Assembly: GCA_038501785.1 (NCBI GenBank)
Contig: JBAMJR010000051.1
Coordinates: 848,501 to 912,500 of the forward strand
Length of the DNA: 64,000 bases
Reading direction: 5' to 3'
From: Myoxocephalus aenaeus
Taxonomy: Eukaryota; Chordata; Actinopteri; Perciformes; Cottidae
Positions 10,640 through 22,174 of the stretch are shown piece after piece. Position 1 is the stretch's first letter. Each line of letters starts with the position of its first letter. Made by a program: the position numbers and the translations under genes. Below the pieces are notes generated by a model. The model did no database searches and was not told the DNA's origin. It saw nothing but the letters and a program-made list of their open reading frames with translations.

Positions 10640-13600
10640 AGACGCTGCACAATTATTACCCTTGCAGCTCATTTCACGGCTGCTGTCGGCAGCGTTGTCC
10701 CTATTAGTCACTTGGACACAAAAACATGGGGAAATAGGGTCCGGGTTGAAAACATCAAAGTTCCCCTTTAATGCCTCGTAAAGAAACTCTGGCACAGCAA
10801 AACAAGCTTGACAAAATAATAAAGTCATACGAGTGATTGACCGAGCTAAATACAAGAGGGAGCCAACAGAAACGTTCAGTGATGAGGTCGTATATCACAA
10901 CTCTAAATACTGCAGTAACAGTGCTACTCTCTCATTTGCTATTTGGCCTAAGATCAATAGTAGGGAGGGTGGCGGCCTGCTCATTGCTTTAATGTGGAAA
11001 TAGAAAAATAAAGTGGTTGGGGAGCCTTTTATCACAAGACTTCAACCTGGAAAGTAAGTTTTAAAAACCAAAAAGTCTAATTATGGAATAATATTGCCAA
11101 TTAGTAATTCAATTATGGGCTTATCAAATAGAAAGTACACATCTATTCTGGTCTGATCATGCTGCAACACATGCAGATACATTACTTAATGCCCCTATAA
11201 AGCCCTGGAAATTATTTTCTCAATCGGTGTCTTACTATGAGTGATGTGGATCTACAGGAACACAAAAATCCTTCTGCCAAGCTGTTCTGGTCATTTCACA
11301 TGAGAGATTGCTTTTCTTGCCTGCGCGGAATAAAAAAGAAAAATGTCTTTGTTCCGTCGCATTGATTTTAATACTCTTTTAAAACTGTCCATCTTGAGTT
11401 TGCGAGTGCTGAGCGCAATGCAAAATCAGGGAGAACTCTTTGAAGAAAGGCTAACATTTGTCAGATGTCACACTGGAAATGATTCGCTTAGTTTCGGTGC
11501 AGAAGATGAGAGCGTGCAGAATCGCAGCAAGCTAAATCAACACGTTGAAAGGCAGCCAAAAATGTGACAGAGATGCACCGACCGACATGTCAGTGAAGAA
11601 AACATCACGCTCTGAATTATCTCCGTTGAGGCGCAACCTTCAAAAAACATCAGCTAATTTAATCGGACACTTTATTGTAATATATTCCCATGCATGCTGC
11701 TCAGAGTAATCTCAGTGTCCGGCTTGTCTGCCGAAAGCACAGAGCTGAACGGTATCTTAATAATATATGAATACGAATATACAGTCATTTATTTACTAAT
11801 CATTTGAATTGTGTAGTTTTTTTTTATTGAAATAATTATTGCAGATAACAATACCAAAGTAAAAAAAACAGCATTTTTGACTTTATATAGCAGCACACCT
11901 TGACTTTGGGGCAGTTTAAATTAGTTTTGGGGACAGTTCGGGGACGCCGGTGAACAAAGTTAGTCTGGGTCCTTCCTGTCATTTATACTTAGACAGATAA
12001 TCGGAATTGGCCGCTCAGGCTAAGAGAAATTGCAATCCATGCATTTCTAGTGATATAATAAGTGTTTTATGTCTCTGGGCTAAGTAGAGTAGAACACAAC
12101 CATGGAGAAATAGACAGGATGTGCTCATAGGAACAATTGAAAGATGGAACAGAAGCACCAGGTCTGTGGACCTAACTCTGCCGATGGCTGCTCTCAAGCT
12201 ACACTTCATAACTGCCTCTCAGCGCTGCAGCTGCCGCTTCTCTTCCAGGATTAACGCTTTTTGGAAGCGCCGCTAACGCTCCCTACAATGTAAACCTCTC
12301 AGAGCTCTCCTGAATAGCGCCGGCGCTCGATATTACTTCACGGCCGCATTAGTGAAGTATGATAATACATGAAACATTCTCCTGAACACCCCATTAGCAA
12401 ACCTTATCTTTTCACAGCCTCCTACAGCCACCAGCTATCACACAAAAGCCCACATGCTTCTGTCCGAGGCAGAAAGCCTTCCTTCTTATTTTTCCTCTCT
12501 CTGTCTCTTTCCTTATTATTATAATATTCTCTCATCCCCCTTCACCCCCCCACCTCTCTCATTTATTCATTGACTTTTTTTCTCCAATGCTCCAGCATAA
12601 GTGTATCCAGGACCTAAATCAAAACACCCCAATACATCTAATCTAGACCCATTTGAGTTATAATATGTACAGAAGCCTTTAATAACTACATAGTGTAGTT
12701 TAAAAAAAGTGATGCTGGTGATTACAGCAAACAAAGTCAGCAGTATTGTTAATTTAATTTAAATTATATGTTTTCTTGGATTCCTCATGTTCCGTTACTA
12801 TTCGTGTCTCGGTTGTGTTATTTGATATTTTCTGGATTTTTACTCATATTTGTTGGAACTTTTTGTGACCTAATAAGTCATTGGGGAAGGATTTCATTAA
12901 GAGGTCATTAGTGGCATCTATACGTATGTAGGCGTTCTCTTAAGACGGTACTTAACTAATCCTTCCACTTCAGGAAGGAGAGACTAAACTAAAAAATCCT
13001 CAAATTTCTCTTACATTTTTTCAGCTAATTTTAAGACTGTCATCCGCATCACAAACATTCCCTCGCTCGGTTTCTAACAATAACAACATTCCCGACTCTG
13101 AATATATTTACACTCTTTCACACAGTTTTTTTTTTTCACACTTTTATATCACATGAAAATCTGTATACTTCTCATGATGCAGTATTAGAGGATGAGTGTA
13201 CACTGTTCAAAGAATGTTTGCCCAATTATCATTGCAACAAAATGCTCAATGAAGAGTTGACGATGGATGAAGACATTGTGAATGGATCCGGCTTCCTCGG
13301 GTCTGAGCACCTGGACGGACCTGAGCGAGATCCACTCCAGACCTGCTCGCTTTGGGTTTATGTCCCGTTTTAAAATAGAGTGTTTTACAGGGCAAACTTG
13401 AACAGTCATGTGGCAGACTACTCTGGCCATAAATGTTGGAGCCCTTCACTACTCCACTACGGTGTATAGTGACAAAGAAGATTAGCTTCAGTCGATAAGA
13501 ATATCATGCTTTTTTTTGCCTTTTTTAGACAAGTGCACTTAAAAGTGGAATCTAAAAGGTATTTGTCTTTGCTCCTGGGAAATCCAAGTGTTTTTCTTTG

Positions 13601-14280
13601 CCCGCGCTGCATTATTTATGAAACGTAAAAGTCAAGGCAGAGATTTTGTTCACCTAAGTGTGATTTGTAGCCCATTTCTCATCCCTCCCTGCTCCCTGTC
13701 ATTCTACCTGGCTGCACACCAGCTACCTAAAAGCCTGTGTGTTTACATCATCATTCTACTTGGAGATGTTTGTCCAAATGTTCAGAACCATCTGATCCAG
13801 GAGACCCCGATAGGAGAGAAAAACACTGGTTCTTTTACTACAGCCTGTAGCCTTAACCACAGATTCCTCCTCCAGGCCATGTGACTTCTATAAAGAGGAT
13901 ATACTACATTACGGTCTCTTAATGAAACACCTGTAATACTTCTTGATCGATATAGATGTAATGTGACATAGTGCAAAGCGAAACACTCGTCAGGTGGTAT
14001 CAAAGCTGTTAGTTCTTCAGTCTTATGAAGCCGACTACACAGGATCACTGAAACGATAAACACATGATGTAAGGAACTTTCTATCCCCACTGAGCGGTTG
14101 TAAAGAACCCACTATTCAATTTACAGTATGATACTGTATTACCTCAATTTTAGCAATGTTACATGAGAGGGTAATCTGTAAAACGGTATTCTTTAAAACA
14201 CTAACAGACATTAATACCAGTACAAAACTCTCTGGAGCAAAATATTGCATTGTTTACCAAGAAAGGGTTATGCCTTCTAT
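10640..14280. other. Unique non-coding DNA
   Basis: No gene was found. A moderately CpG-containing stretch lies at 12220-12360. The remaining open frames (up to 102 codons) have no family resemblance. Short T and A runs occur near 11818 and 13125. Confidence 0.5.
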
Positions 14281-14283
14281 TGT

Positions 14284-14285
<2 letters not shown>

Positions 14286-14347
<62 letters not shown>
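14286..14347. repeat. CA microsatellite
   Basis: A pure CA array of about 31 units. The local 81-codon frame with a His-Thr run is a product of the repeat. Confidence 0.95.
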
Positions 14348-14349
<2 letters not shown>

Positions 14350-15220
14350 ATACATTATTCTTCAGGTATACCAACCAGAGAGTAAAGTTCCTAGAAGCTA
14401 GAATTTAGTTTCCATGCAATTTCCATATTGCTTAACTCAACACAAAGTATTTCGTATGTGTTATCTTTATTAGATACCCAAGCTAACGGCGTCAAAGCAA
14501 CAGCTTGCTTGTTAGCCATCCTGCTACAATAAGACGGGACGTTATGTTGCTTCATCCCAATGATTGACAGCAGAAGGAGAAGAGAAGCTCTAACATAAGT
14601 TAAAGGCAAATTCTCGTTTCAACAATGTTTGACGTTAAGTCTTGTGGAATACATAAAGACTCCATGGTGTTATGTTACAATTATTTGGTGGAATAATTTT
14701 TATTCACCTGCCCAGCGTCTCCTGTGACATAAGATGTTGCCGCAGGTTCAATTAGTGACATTTAAAAACAATCAGTTCCACTGGAATATTTGAAAGACCA
14801 AAGCCGTGGGTTGTAGGCATATCTTGTTGAAACGAGGTGTACAGTCACGGCCCTGTGGATTCCTTTTGTAAAGGCTGTGTTTGTGTGTTTCCCGCGTGCT
14901 GTTCTGCACGGCGGGGCTCCCGATCGTCACGTGGAGAGAAGCGTCAGGCCGCCCATCAACTTCCTAACAAAGGTGGGATGTGTTTGATTGTTCTGTCGGA
15001 CTTGTTGGGCCGTTTTCTTTTGTCTATGGGCTTCTGGTTGCCCTTCCCGGCCTATCAGGGGGAGGCAGTGGCAGAGCATCCCTGCAGACCTGTTTCACAA
15101 AGGGTTAAAAATGAGAGCTGCATTGGGCCAACTTCAGGAGATAATTATGCTTGCTGTGTCGGTGTCAGTGTCAGGGCACAGGCCGCAGTAATTGCACTTT
15201 ACCACACAAGCCTGCTGTGA
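14348..15220. other. Unique non-coding DNA with small CpG cluster
   Basis: No protein-like gene was seen. A CpG cluster at 14890-14960 includes an E-box of the extended GTCACGTGG type at about 14926-14934. The 127-codon plus-strand frame at 14837-15220 is Cys-rich with no recognisable domain. Confidence 0.45.
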
Positions 15221-15224
15221 GAGG

Positions 15225-15425
15225 AGTGGTGCTGCTGCTCCCATAGGACTGAGTTGGCTCATTCTGACTGGCTGAGCATATGCAAATATCCCTGAGCAGA
15301 GTTTCAGGGATATGTGGTAAAGAGCTCTATTAAAGGGCTCTGACCAGGATTGTGGAGCTACAGTTATGGTTACTAACTTCCGTCGCCATGGCAACGTGTA
15401 ATTAGTCAGTTTAATCTATAGACTT
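15225..15425. promoter_or_regulatory. Candidate conserved regulatory element
   Basis: Several motif-like features cluster in unique DNA. There is a perfect octamer (ATGCAAAT) near 15280. A 10-bp inverted repeat (ATATCCCTGA at 15286-15295 and its complement at 15304-15313) follows. A perfect RFX X-box lies at 15382-15395, and a TAATTA core follows near 15400. Clustering of this kind is typical of vertebrate enhancers, but conservation cannot be seen from one sequence. Confidence 0.35.
15382..15395. promoter_or_regulatory. RFX X-box motif
   Basis: GTCGCCATGGCAAC matches the palindromic RFX consensus GTNRCCNNRGYAAC at every defined position. RFX factors act in ciliary and neural gene regulation. 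Occupancy is not shown by sequence alone. Confidence 0.5.
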
Positions 15426-16030
15426 AATTCATAAATTCTTTAGAGCAATGAATCCACAAGTGCTCTCAAACCCAGCAGGATGCTCACTTACACAAATGGC
15501 TCGCCTCCCTAATGGTCGCCCGTTTGGGTGGCTTTTATTTCATGATGTCTCATCCGGGATATCAGTAAATAAGCCTAAAATGTACCAAGTATCCTAATGA
15601 TTTGCACTAAATGTCCCCTTGGACGTTGAGCATTATTGGTGATTGCTTTGGATCATGATTGTGAACGTCGAGGATGAAATCCTGCAAGACAACACAATGC
15701 CAGCACAATAGAAAGGACTTCAGATCTGTAGTATCTTAATCCCACTTACACCGCTACCAAGGTGGGTCACATCAGGTTCAACCCATGACCATCAGCACTG
15801 TCGCATGCTGCTATATATACATAAAGTAGAAAAAAAACAGCTGTAACCATCAGTTGAAGGTTGAAAAGTTGTTTAGCATTTGTTTCCTAGGATCAATTGT
15901 TTGACTATACAGTTGAATTATAATGTACAGGTTCTTGCTAATGTGGTCAGCTTCTGTTTGCTATTTAGGGTGAGACAAATAATATGAATTTGGTGTTATT
16001 TTAATCGAATACCTGTATATTATATTACGT
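15426..16030. other. Unique non-coding DNA
   Basis: No gene or repeat family was recognised in this AT-rich stretch. Confidence 0.5.
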
Positions 16031-16034
16031 GTGC

Positions 16035-16050
16035 ATATATATATATATAT
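16035..16050. repeat. Short AT microsatellite
   Basis: About eight AT units. Confidence 0.85.
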
Positions 16051-16136
16051 GTATTGTAATAAAGAACATTTTCTTGAAACTAACTTGGCAAACCTTCAAA
16101 GAATGTCCCCGCCAATTAAGTACTTTTTTTTAAATA

Positions 16137-16395
16137 TTGATGCAACTATTTATTATTTTCATTATCATTTAGTCTGCTGATCTTTTTGTCTATACAGTGT
16201 CAGAAAAAAGTCAAGAAATACATGTTTTTGAAAAAGACAAAACAACAAAGTGTTCTATCATATATGACAAATAAATGCCTCAAATCCTCACATTTTCAAT
16301 CTGAACCTCGATTTAACATCATGCAAATGTATTAATCGATTGTCAAATAGATGCCAATTAATTTTCTGTCCATCAAATCGACTAATCCCTTCATT
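16137..16395. mobile_element. AATCGATT-type MITE-like repeat, diverged
   Basis: The left edge resembles 'GCAACTATTTATTATTTTCA', and the right part contains ATTAATCGATTGTC and CCAATTAATTTTCTG. Together they match a very common fish repeat whose ends carry AATCGATTAAT motifs and GCAAC/GTTGC termini. The right terminus appears lost or diverged near 16390. A second, longer relative lies at 45932-46315. The class assignment is from memory. Confidence 0.55.
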
Positions 16396-16399
16396 TCTA

Positions 16400-18760
16400 C
16401 ATCAATGCAAACATCTTCTGAATTAAATATTGCTAACAAAGTTAGCTGGTTCTCCACTGATTTTGAACATTTGTCAATGGAAACAGAGACATTCAGGAAT
16501 ACACGTTGGTAGAAATAGAGCAAAATCCTCATGTCATCCAAACCTGTGGAGCAAGGCTGTTCAAACATGTTTGACGATGCCTCCCTCACAGGCCAACCTA
16601 AAAAATAAACCACGGTCCAGTGTGGGATTGTACTGAACGACAGCACAAATTGCCAGAACGCTTGTTTCTCTGTGCTAGGTTTTAAAAAAACAAACCAACC
16701 GAAGACAAAACATCCCCCACGACCAAACAGGCAACATCCTCAGAGGAATATATATTGGACAAGAAACTGTGTTTCAAAAATGGAACGTTTTCACACCAGG
16801 CAGACGCAGACTACAGCTTCTCAGAGCATGAAAGGAACTGACTGTCAGTTCAATGAGAATAACAGCTGATCTGTAGGAAGAGGTCTGTCGTCTCCAAGAG
16901 AACTGAGCAACACTTTACTTCTGTCTATCTTTCCTCTCACATGGACCCGGTAAAATGCCAAGCTGTAAGGCGGCAGATGATTGGTGTAAGTCGCTTGACT
17001 TTTTCCCCAGCACCTGACACGCGTCCATCACCGCAATGTATTGAAGGAGCTCAGATAGGACATGCAGAGATGTCCTGCTCTCAGAGTTGTGATTGACTCA
17101 TGCCTCAGTGAGGAAGGAACGGCACTGTCTGTCAGAGGCTCCTTTGTGTGACAGTTTGCCGCTTTTCCCGCCTCTCAGTCCTTCTTCATCGGCTTCCTCA
17201 ACTCTGTGTGCTCAAACAAGCATCGGAGGACAAGCAGGTTATCTCTGTATGCAGGTCGTATAGCTTAACATGCGGAAGTTCCCTCTGAGCCTCAGGGGAT
17301 GTGTGCTGCTCAATGTAAGACGACGAATTTACATAAAATAACCATACAAGATTTTTAGTAAAGTCACCAAGCCCAAAAGATTTGGTTCTGTCTACCTTAA
17401 AGTAAAGCAAAGCCACTTGTACTGTTTAATGATATGCATCATATGCATGATCATGTAGGATAATTGATTAATTATTCAAACTAATCCGGTGCTCTTTGTT
17501 GCATGAAATTGTACACAGAGCTTTTATTCCACCTGCAGAAGCCGGGAAGCTTGTGAGAAATATATTATTTGATTCCCAGTATTTCCATCACTATTGCATC
17601 CGCAGGAGTGGGAGTAGACGATGTCAGAGTTGTTAGGATATTTGCCACTTCATGGATAGATGACAGTTATCCACCTGCAGAGCGCAGCTTAGTGAAGCTG
17701 CAGAGAAGCACGACCGGGGGAGGACTGTGCCATCAGCTTTCTGTATTTCCTCTTTCTTTCTCCACTTTCTAGACTTTCTTATATAGTTGGGGTTGCTCAG
17801 GAGGAGACTGACAATAATATAGGATTCTGTGATGTTTTGCTCCTTGTAGTCACTCTTTGTGTAGTTTGAACCACGACTAGCTCGTCTAAACTGCATCTTA
17901 AATGATATTGCCTTGTTTTTTGAAAAAATTGTATGAGTGTTAGCCGTCTAAGAATTCTTTTGTTTGAAAAATCCTGTCGCAATCAGTCTTTCACAACCTT
18001 CATTTCTTTTCTTTACCTCAATACAATGGAGATTTAATGGCCAGATTTTCCAGCACACGTTCACAAACATACATAATGGACAGCCAGCAGAGCCAGAAAC
18101 CCTGTAAACACTAAGTATGAAGGGGTGGAAACGCAAAGGTCCTCCAAAAACAACAACAAGTGAGCTGTTTTCCCTAAGCATGTAACAGACTATTAAGCAT
18201 CCTCTCAGCCAGTGGTCAGCGCTCTGTGGAGGCAGGCGTAACCAAACTGAGTGAGAGAACGTCTGTGTTGTGCGGCTGGCAGCAGCAGCAGAGAGGAGAC
18301 GGAGGTCTAAACTGCATCTTAGACATCACCTGGTGAGCTCACGCAGCCACAGAGCACCTTCAGCCTCTGCACCTCCGCGTGCTATACAGAGCTCTGTGGG
18401 GGCTCAGCAAGCAGCGGTCTTTACAGTAGCGCTTTATTAAAAGGCTTGGCGCGGGTGAAAGTTCTGCATGTAAAGAAATCCCAAGCTGTTCAAGATCACG
18501 AAGACACAATACAGAGATTGAGCTGTGCTTTGCTGTGGATTTACTCTCTAATCCTCCACACAGGCTGTAAGACACAGTAAAAGGGATTTACCACAGAATG
18601 TCAGCGTTGCGCGTTATTCTTACCAACATTGTTGAAATTCATTTGGATCATTCTGAGACATATGGGAACCGTTTATTCTGCCCATCTTCAATTTGTTATA
18701 ATGATGTGTGCACACAGTACAGTTTAGAACAATGCAGAAAAGACCAGATCTGTTCAAGTA
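16400..18760. other. Unique non-coding DNA
   Basis: No gene was found. Around 18220-18345 a purine/CAG-rich stretch leads to a donor-like CTG|GTGAGC near 18330. No matching acceptor or open frame supports an exon call. Confidence 0.45.
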
Positions 18761-18768
18761 AAAGTTCA

Positions 18769-18945
18769 GTATTTTGGGAAATGTGCTAATTTGTATTTTG
18801 GGAAATGTGCTAATTTGCATTTTGGCAAAGAGTTCGATGAAAAGATTAATACTACTCTAATATCTGTACAGTTAGTGTTAAACTACAGCCAGCAGCCATT
18901 AAGCTTAGCTTAGCTAGTTTAGCACAATGACTGGAGACAGATTAA
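18769..18945 (+). mobile_element. GCTTAGC-type fish repeat, copy 1
   Basis: The copy begins with a 24-bp unit (GTATTTTGGGAAATGTGCTA plus ATTT) duplicated in tandem at 18769-18792 and 18793-18816. It continues through TACAGCCAGCAGCCATTAAG and AGCTTAGCTTAGCTAG to ACTGGAGACAG. This is a family widespread in fish introns and intergenic DNA, and four more copies occur in this window. Its transposon class is unknown to me. Confidence 0.65.
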
Positions 18946-19359
18946 TAACCCCAAATAAAACTGAATTATCATTTTAACACTGTTTTTGCATGGATTAAAT
19001 AAATTAGACCCTACATTGTCATTAATTTACTTTAGAGGTGCTATTTGGAGGTTGATTTTAATCTAATTCTCAACAAAAAAAAGGCAAATAAGTGTGTATT
19101 TACCAACATGGTAAACTATTCCTTTCAAGTGGTTAGGGTAGCAATCAAAATACTAATCAAATTAAAATATGTTTGTTTGTATAGCGTTGTATATTTCTGT
19201 TTATATATTACAAATAAAAAATATTGCACAAATTCAAGACATTACAATCCCTAAAATTGTCAATAATAAATTAGTAATAAACAAGAACAAATAATTGGAT
19301 AATTGAGAGTTATTAATATTCCTAAAGAAAACGTGTTCACGAGTTTCTCTCAAAACTCA
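18946..19359. other. AT-rich non-coding DNA
   Basis: Only AT-rich sequence with chance open frames precedes the hAT-like insertion. Confidence 0.5.
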
Positions 19360-19631
19360 GATATAGGCAGTGGTGTATAGTAACGAAGTAGAAATACTTT
19401 GTTACTGTACTTAAGTAGTTTTTGGGGATATCTGTACTCTACTTTACTATTTATATTTCTGTTTACTTTTACTTCACTACATTTTGCAAAGAAAAATTAT
19501 ACTTTTACTCCGATACATTTCTCCTGAAACCTTCGTTACTCGCTACAAAATCAAATCTATCTTTAGAAAAAGAAAAAGAAAAACATCGGGGACTGTGGTG
19601 GAACACAGACTCCACCAAGCAGGTTTTGCGA

Positions 19632-19690
19632 ATCACAATGTTTTGCATTTTCCCTCTACAATGTAGAGGGAAAATGCAAAACATTGTGAT
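19632..19690. repeat. Perfect 29-bp palindrome with 1-nt centre
   Basis: The arm at 19632-19660 is exactly reverse-complementary to 19662-19690, with a single A at 19661 between them. It lies inside the hAT-like element just left of the nested GGACCGG-type repeat. It would form an uninterrupted hairpin in RNA or a cruciform in DNA. Confidence 0.95.
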
Positions 19691-19828
19691 GTAGAGTCTA
19701 CATCCTCTAGTCCAGCGCTCCCAAACCTTTATGCGTCACGGACCGGTTACGTGAAGACAATATTTTCACAGACCGGGTCCGACCTCGGAAAGACGGGAGA
19801 CAACGACACCTGACGTGTGTTCGTTATG

Positions 19829-19951
19829 TCCAGTCTACTGACTCTACTCCTAACTAAACCTTTAGTCCAGTCTACTGACTCTACTGCTAACTAAACCTTT
19901 AGTCCAGTCTACTGACTCTACTCCTAACTAAACCTTTAGTCCAGTCTACTG
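19829..19951. repeat. 37-bp tandem repeat, about 3.3 copies
   Basis: Units start at 19829, 19866 and 19903 with TCCAGTCTACTGACTCTACT, and a partial fourth unit starts at 19940. The full units differ at essentially one base (CTCC versus CTGC). The units abut directly without spacers, so this is a minisatellite within the nested repeat and not a CRISPR array. Confidence 0.95.
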
Positions 19952-20237
19952 CTTAACTTATAACGCGCTGCACAAAGACAGGATGTTGAAATGGAAGCAG
20001 GTTTTCATGCTTTTTTGGCGATCTCAGGATACTCTGCCTTGGTTTCCAGATCACCGACAGAGTTGTAACAGACTTACGTTTCATTTTTAGAGTAACGTAA
20101 CATCTTGACATGTGTCAAGAGATTCCGTCTGAGGTTACCACAGACGGATGTATGCGGTCATTTTTCACAATAAAACATCTTTCCGGCCTTGATTTTTTTT
20201 TATTTAATTGAAATGTTTCATTCATTCTTTCTGTGGC

Positions 20238-20303
20238 CCGGTACCAAGAGACCCACAGACCGGTACCAAGAGACCCACAGACCGGTACCAAGAGAGCCAC
20301 GGC
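20238..20303. repeat. 22-bp tandem repeat, three copies
   Basis: Units beginning CCGGTACCAAGAGACCCACA start at 20238, 20260 and 20282, the last slightly diverged. They lie at the right end of the nested GGACCGG-type repeat and appear to duplicate its subterminal sequence. Confidence 0.93.
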
Positions 20304-20419
20304 GGGCAGAATGAGCATACTTATAACCACACTGTTACAAGTCCTTCATAGTGTCATATTGCTTTTTGGAGAATTATGATGATAAATTCATAGTAGATGC
20401 AAAAGTATACTTAGGTACA

Positions 20420-20444
20420 ATATATTATGTTGAACATAATATAT
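20420..20444. repeat. Perfect 12-bp palindrome
   Basis: ATATATTATGTT, a single G, then its exact complement AACATAATATAT. It lies in the right part of the hAT-like element. Confidence 0.85.
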
Positions 20445-20799
20445 ATGGATGGATCCCAGCCAACCCAGTTATTGTATCAACACAACTCCTGGTCCTTGGT
20501 CACGGTGACCACAGCACTTAAAAGAATAAACTTCATAATTCTCAAAATTCTGACCCTTTGCTTTTTTATTAAAAGCATGTACTTGTACTTTTACTTTCAA
20601 TACTTAAGTACATTTTATATCAGAAAAATACTTTTGATACTTAAGTACAGAAAATATCAGATACTTTAAGACTTTTACTCAAGTAGTATTTTAATAGGTG
20701 GCTTTTACTTTTACTGGAGTAATTTTCCAGTAAGGTATCTTTACTTTTACTCAAGTACGGCTTTTGGGTACTTTATACACCACTGGATATAGGCAGATG

Positions 20800-22170
20800 C
20801 AGATGGTGATAACAGCGTGACTTTATGCTGAGCCTTAATACACACTAGTCTGTGTAATAGTAAACTACGCCTAGGTTTAAGCTAAGTTATCCACTTGACC
20901 TATTAGTAGCCGGCAGGATCTATCTGAGCATCTCGGTGTGTTCTGTTGAAGGTACGACTGAACTGTGAAATCCCCTGCGGACAGTTGGCTCACACGCTGA
21001 CCCTCAGTGAGCCCGGACATATTAGATCAGTGATGGCACTGAGGAAATGATGTCAACCTCGGGGTGGGATGTGCCCAAGGCGGTGTTGACTATCATCTGA
21101 TAGCAATAGCCGGCGCTGCCGCCTCAAATCCGTCTCTCCACCAGTACCCCTCGATCTTGCTGAAGTTCAAATAAAGCCAGCGTATTCTCAGCACGGCAAA
21201 TAATGGATTAAGGGGATTAGAGGCAAGCAAACGTGAAAAGAATCACACATTTTGAATTTCTTCGCGACCTGGATCTGTCCTCGCACACAGGAAGAGATAA
21301 AGCCCAGTGTGAGAGCGACAAGGTGTGCCGGACGAGTGGTTTTATGTGCACGCGTTTGATGTGCAACTCTGTGTGTGGCAGGAATCAATTTACGGAAGAT
21401 AATAATTCATTTCCGAGGGGAGAGGTGGAGGCAATGAAAGGCAATGAAAGATTGAGTCTACATCACTGTACACAAATGGCACTAATGGGGACAATGATCA
21501 TCTCCAAATGAATCCAATTACGGGGCTGTTATTCCCACACCTCACAAGTCTTCATGTCTTCATATGGCCGCCCGTTATTCAGCCAGCGGAAGCCGATAAA
21601 AAGTCGTCGACCGCATCGCACCATGCTAATAAACTCATATCTGTCCCAACAGTTTGACAGTTAAATAGAAACAGATGACAGCTGTCCAGGAAAGCTCAAG
21701 CAGGGCGGTTGTAGCTGTGAAGTCGATAGGATTACCTCGGGGATTAGGAACTGTAAATACAATAGCAAAATGGCTTGACGAGGACACAGTTAGTTAGCAT
21801 GCCTTGTTCGAGACAAGCTGATAAAGATTCACAATGTGGATGTGAAGGCCTGAGATGCCGTCACATAAAAAAAACGGGCTCCTGAAGCCGGCTGTCTAGA
21901 AGGTGGAACCCGAACGGAGAATATACTCTATCTACTACTAGCTACTGTGTTGTTTGGGCCCAATGCTAATGCTAGTTATTATGTTAGTCAGATTATTGAC
22001 CAGAACTAGGATGTGGTTATTTAAAACAATCCAGAACTTTTGACCCAGTCATTTTCTGCACATAAATTCAGCATCCGTTAGACATGTATTTTTCCAACTT
22101 AACTTTAAACTTGGAAGGTACATTCATTTGAAAATCGGCTTGTTTCCCCGCATGTGAAATGCTATTAAGC
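20800..22170. other. Unique non-coding DNA
   Basis: No gene or repeat family was recognised. GGCAATGAAA is duplicated in tandem near 21430-21449. Confidence 0.5.
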
Positions 22171-22174
22171 GTTT

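Larger units (their letters stand above)
19714..20303. mobile_element. Nested GGACCGG-type fish repeat
   Basis: The left part reads 'CAGCGCTCCCAAACC', then CACGGACCGG and GACAATATTTTCACAGACCG. The right part contains TGCGGTCATTTTTCAC, AATAAAACATCTTTCCGGCC and GTGGCCCGGTACC. I recognise these as the two ends of a common fish non-autonomous DNA repeat of probable hAT type. The expected right terminus (a GGACC..CTG-like end) is missing, so the copy seems truncated or rearranged. It sits wholly inside the larger hAT-like element. Confidence 0.6.
19368..20785. mobile_element. hAT-like transposon, non-autonomous
   Basis: The element starts CAGTGGTGTATAG and ends TATACACCACTG, giving a perfect 12-bp terminal inverted repeat. 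It is flanked by the identical octamer GATATAGG at 19360-19367 and 20786-20793. An 8-bp target duplication with CAG-type termini is diagnostic of the hAT superfamily. The subterminal regions are rich in ACTTTTACTT, TACTTAAGTA and ACTCAAGTA motifs in opposite orientations, like fish Tol2-type ends. No transposase frame is present. The 1418-bp interior instead holds a second repeat (about 19714-20303), a long palindrome and two tandem arrays. The perfect target duplication suggests a fairly recent or well-preserved insertion. Confidence 0.88.

Noticed and set aside
19829..19951. CRISPR-like direct repeats
   Set aside because: The 37-bp units abut without spacers and lie inside a transposon of an animal genome, so this is a minisatellite.
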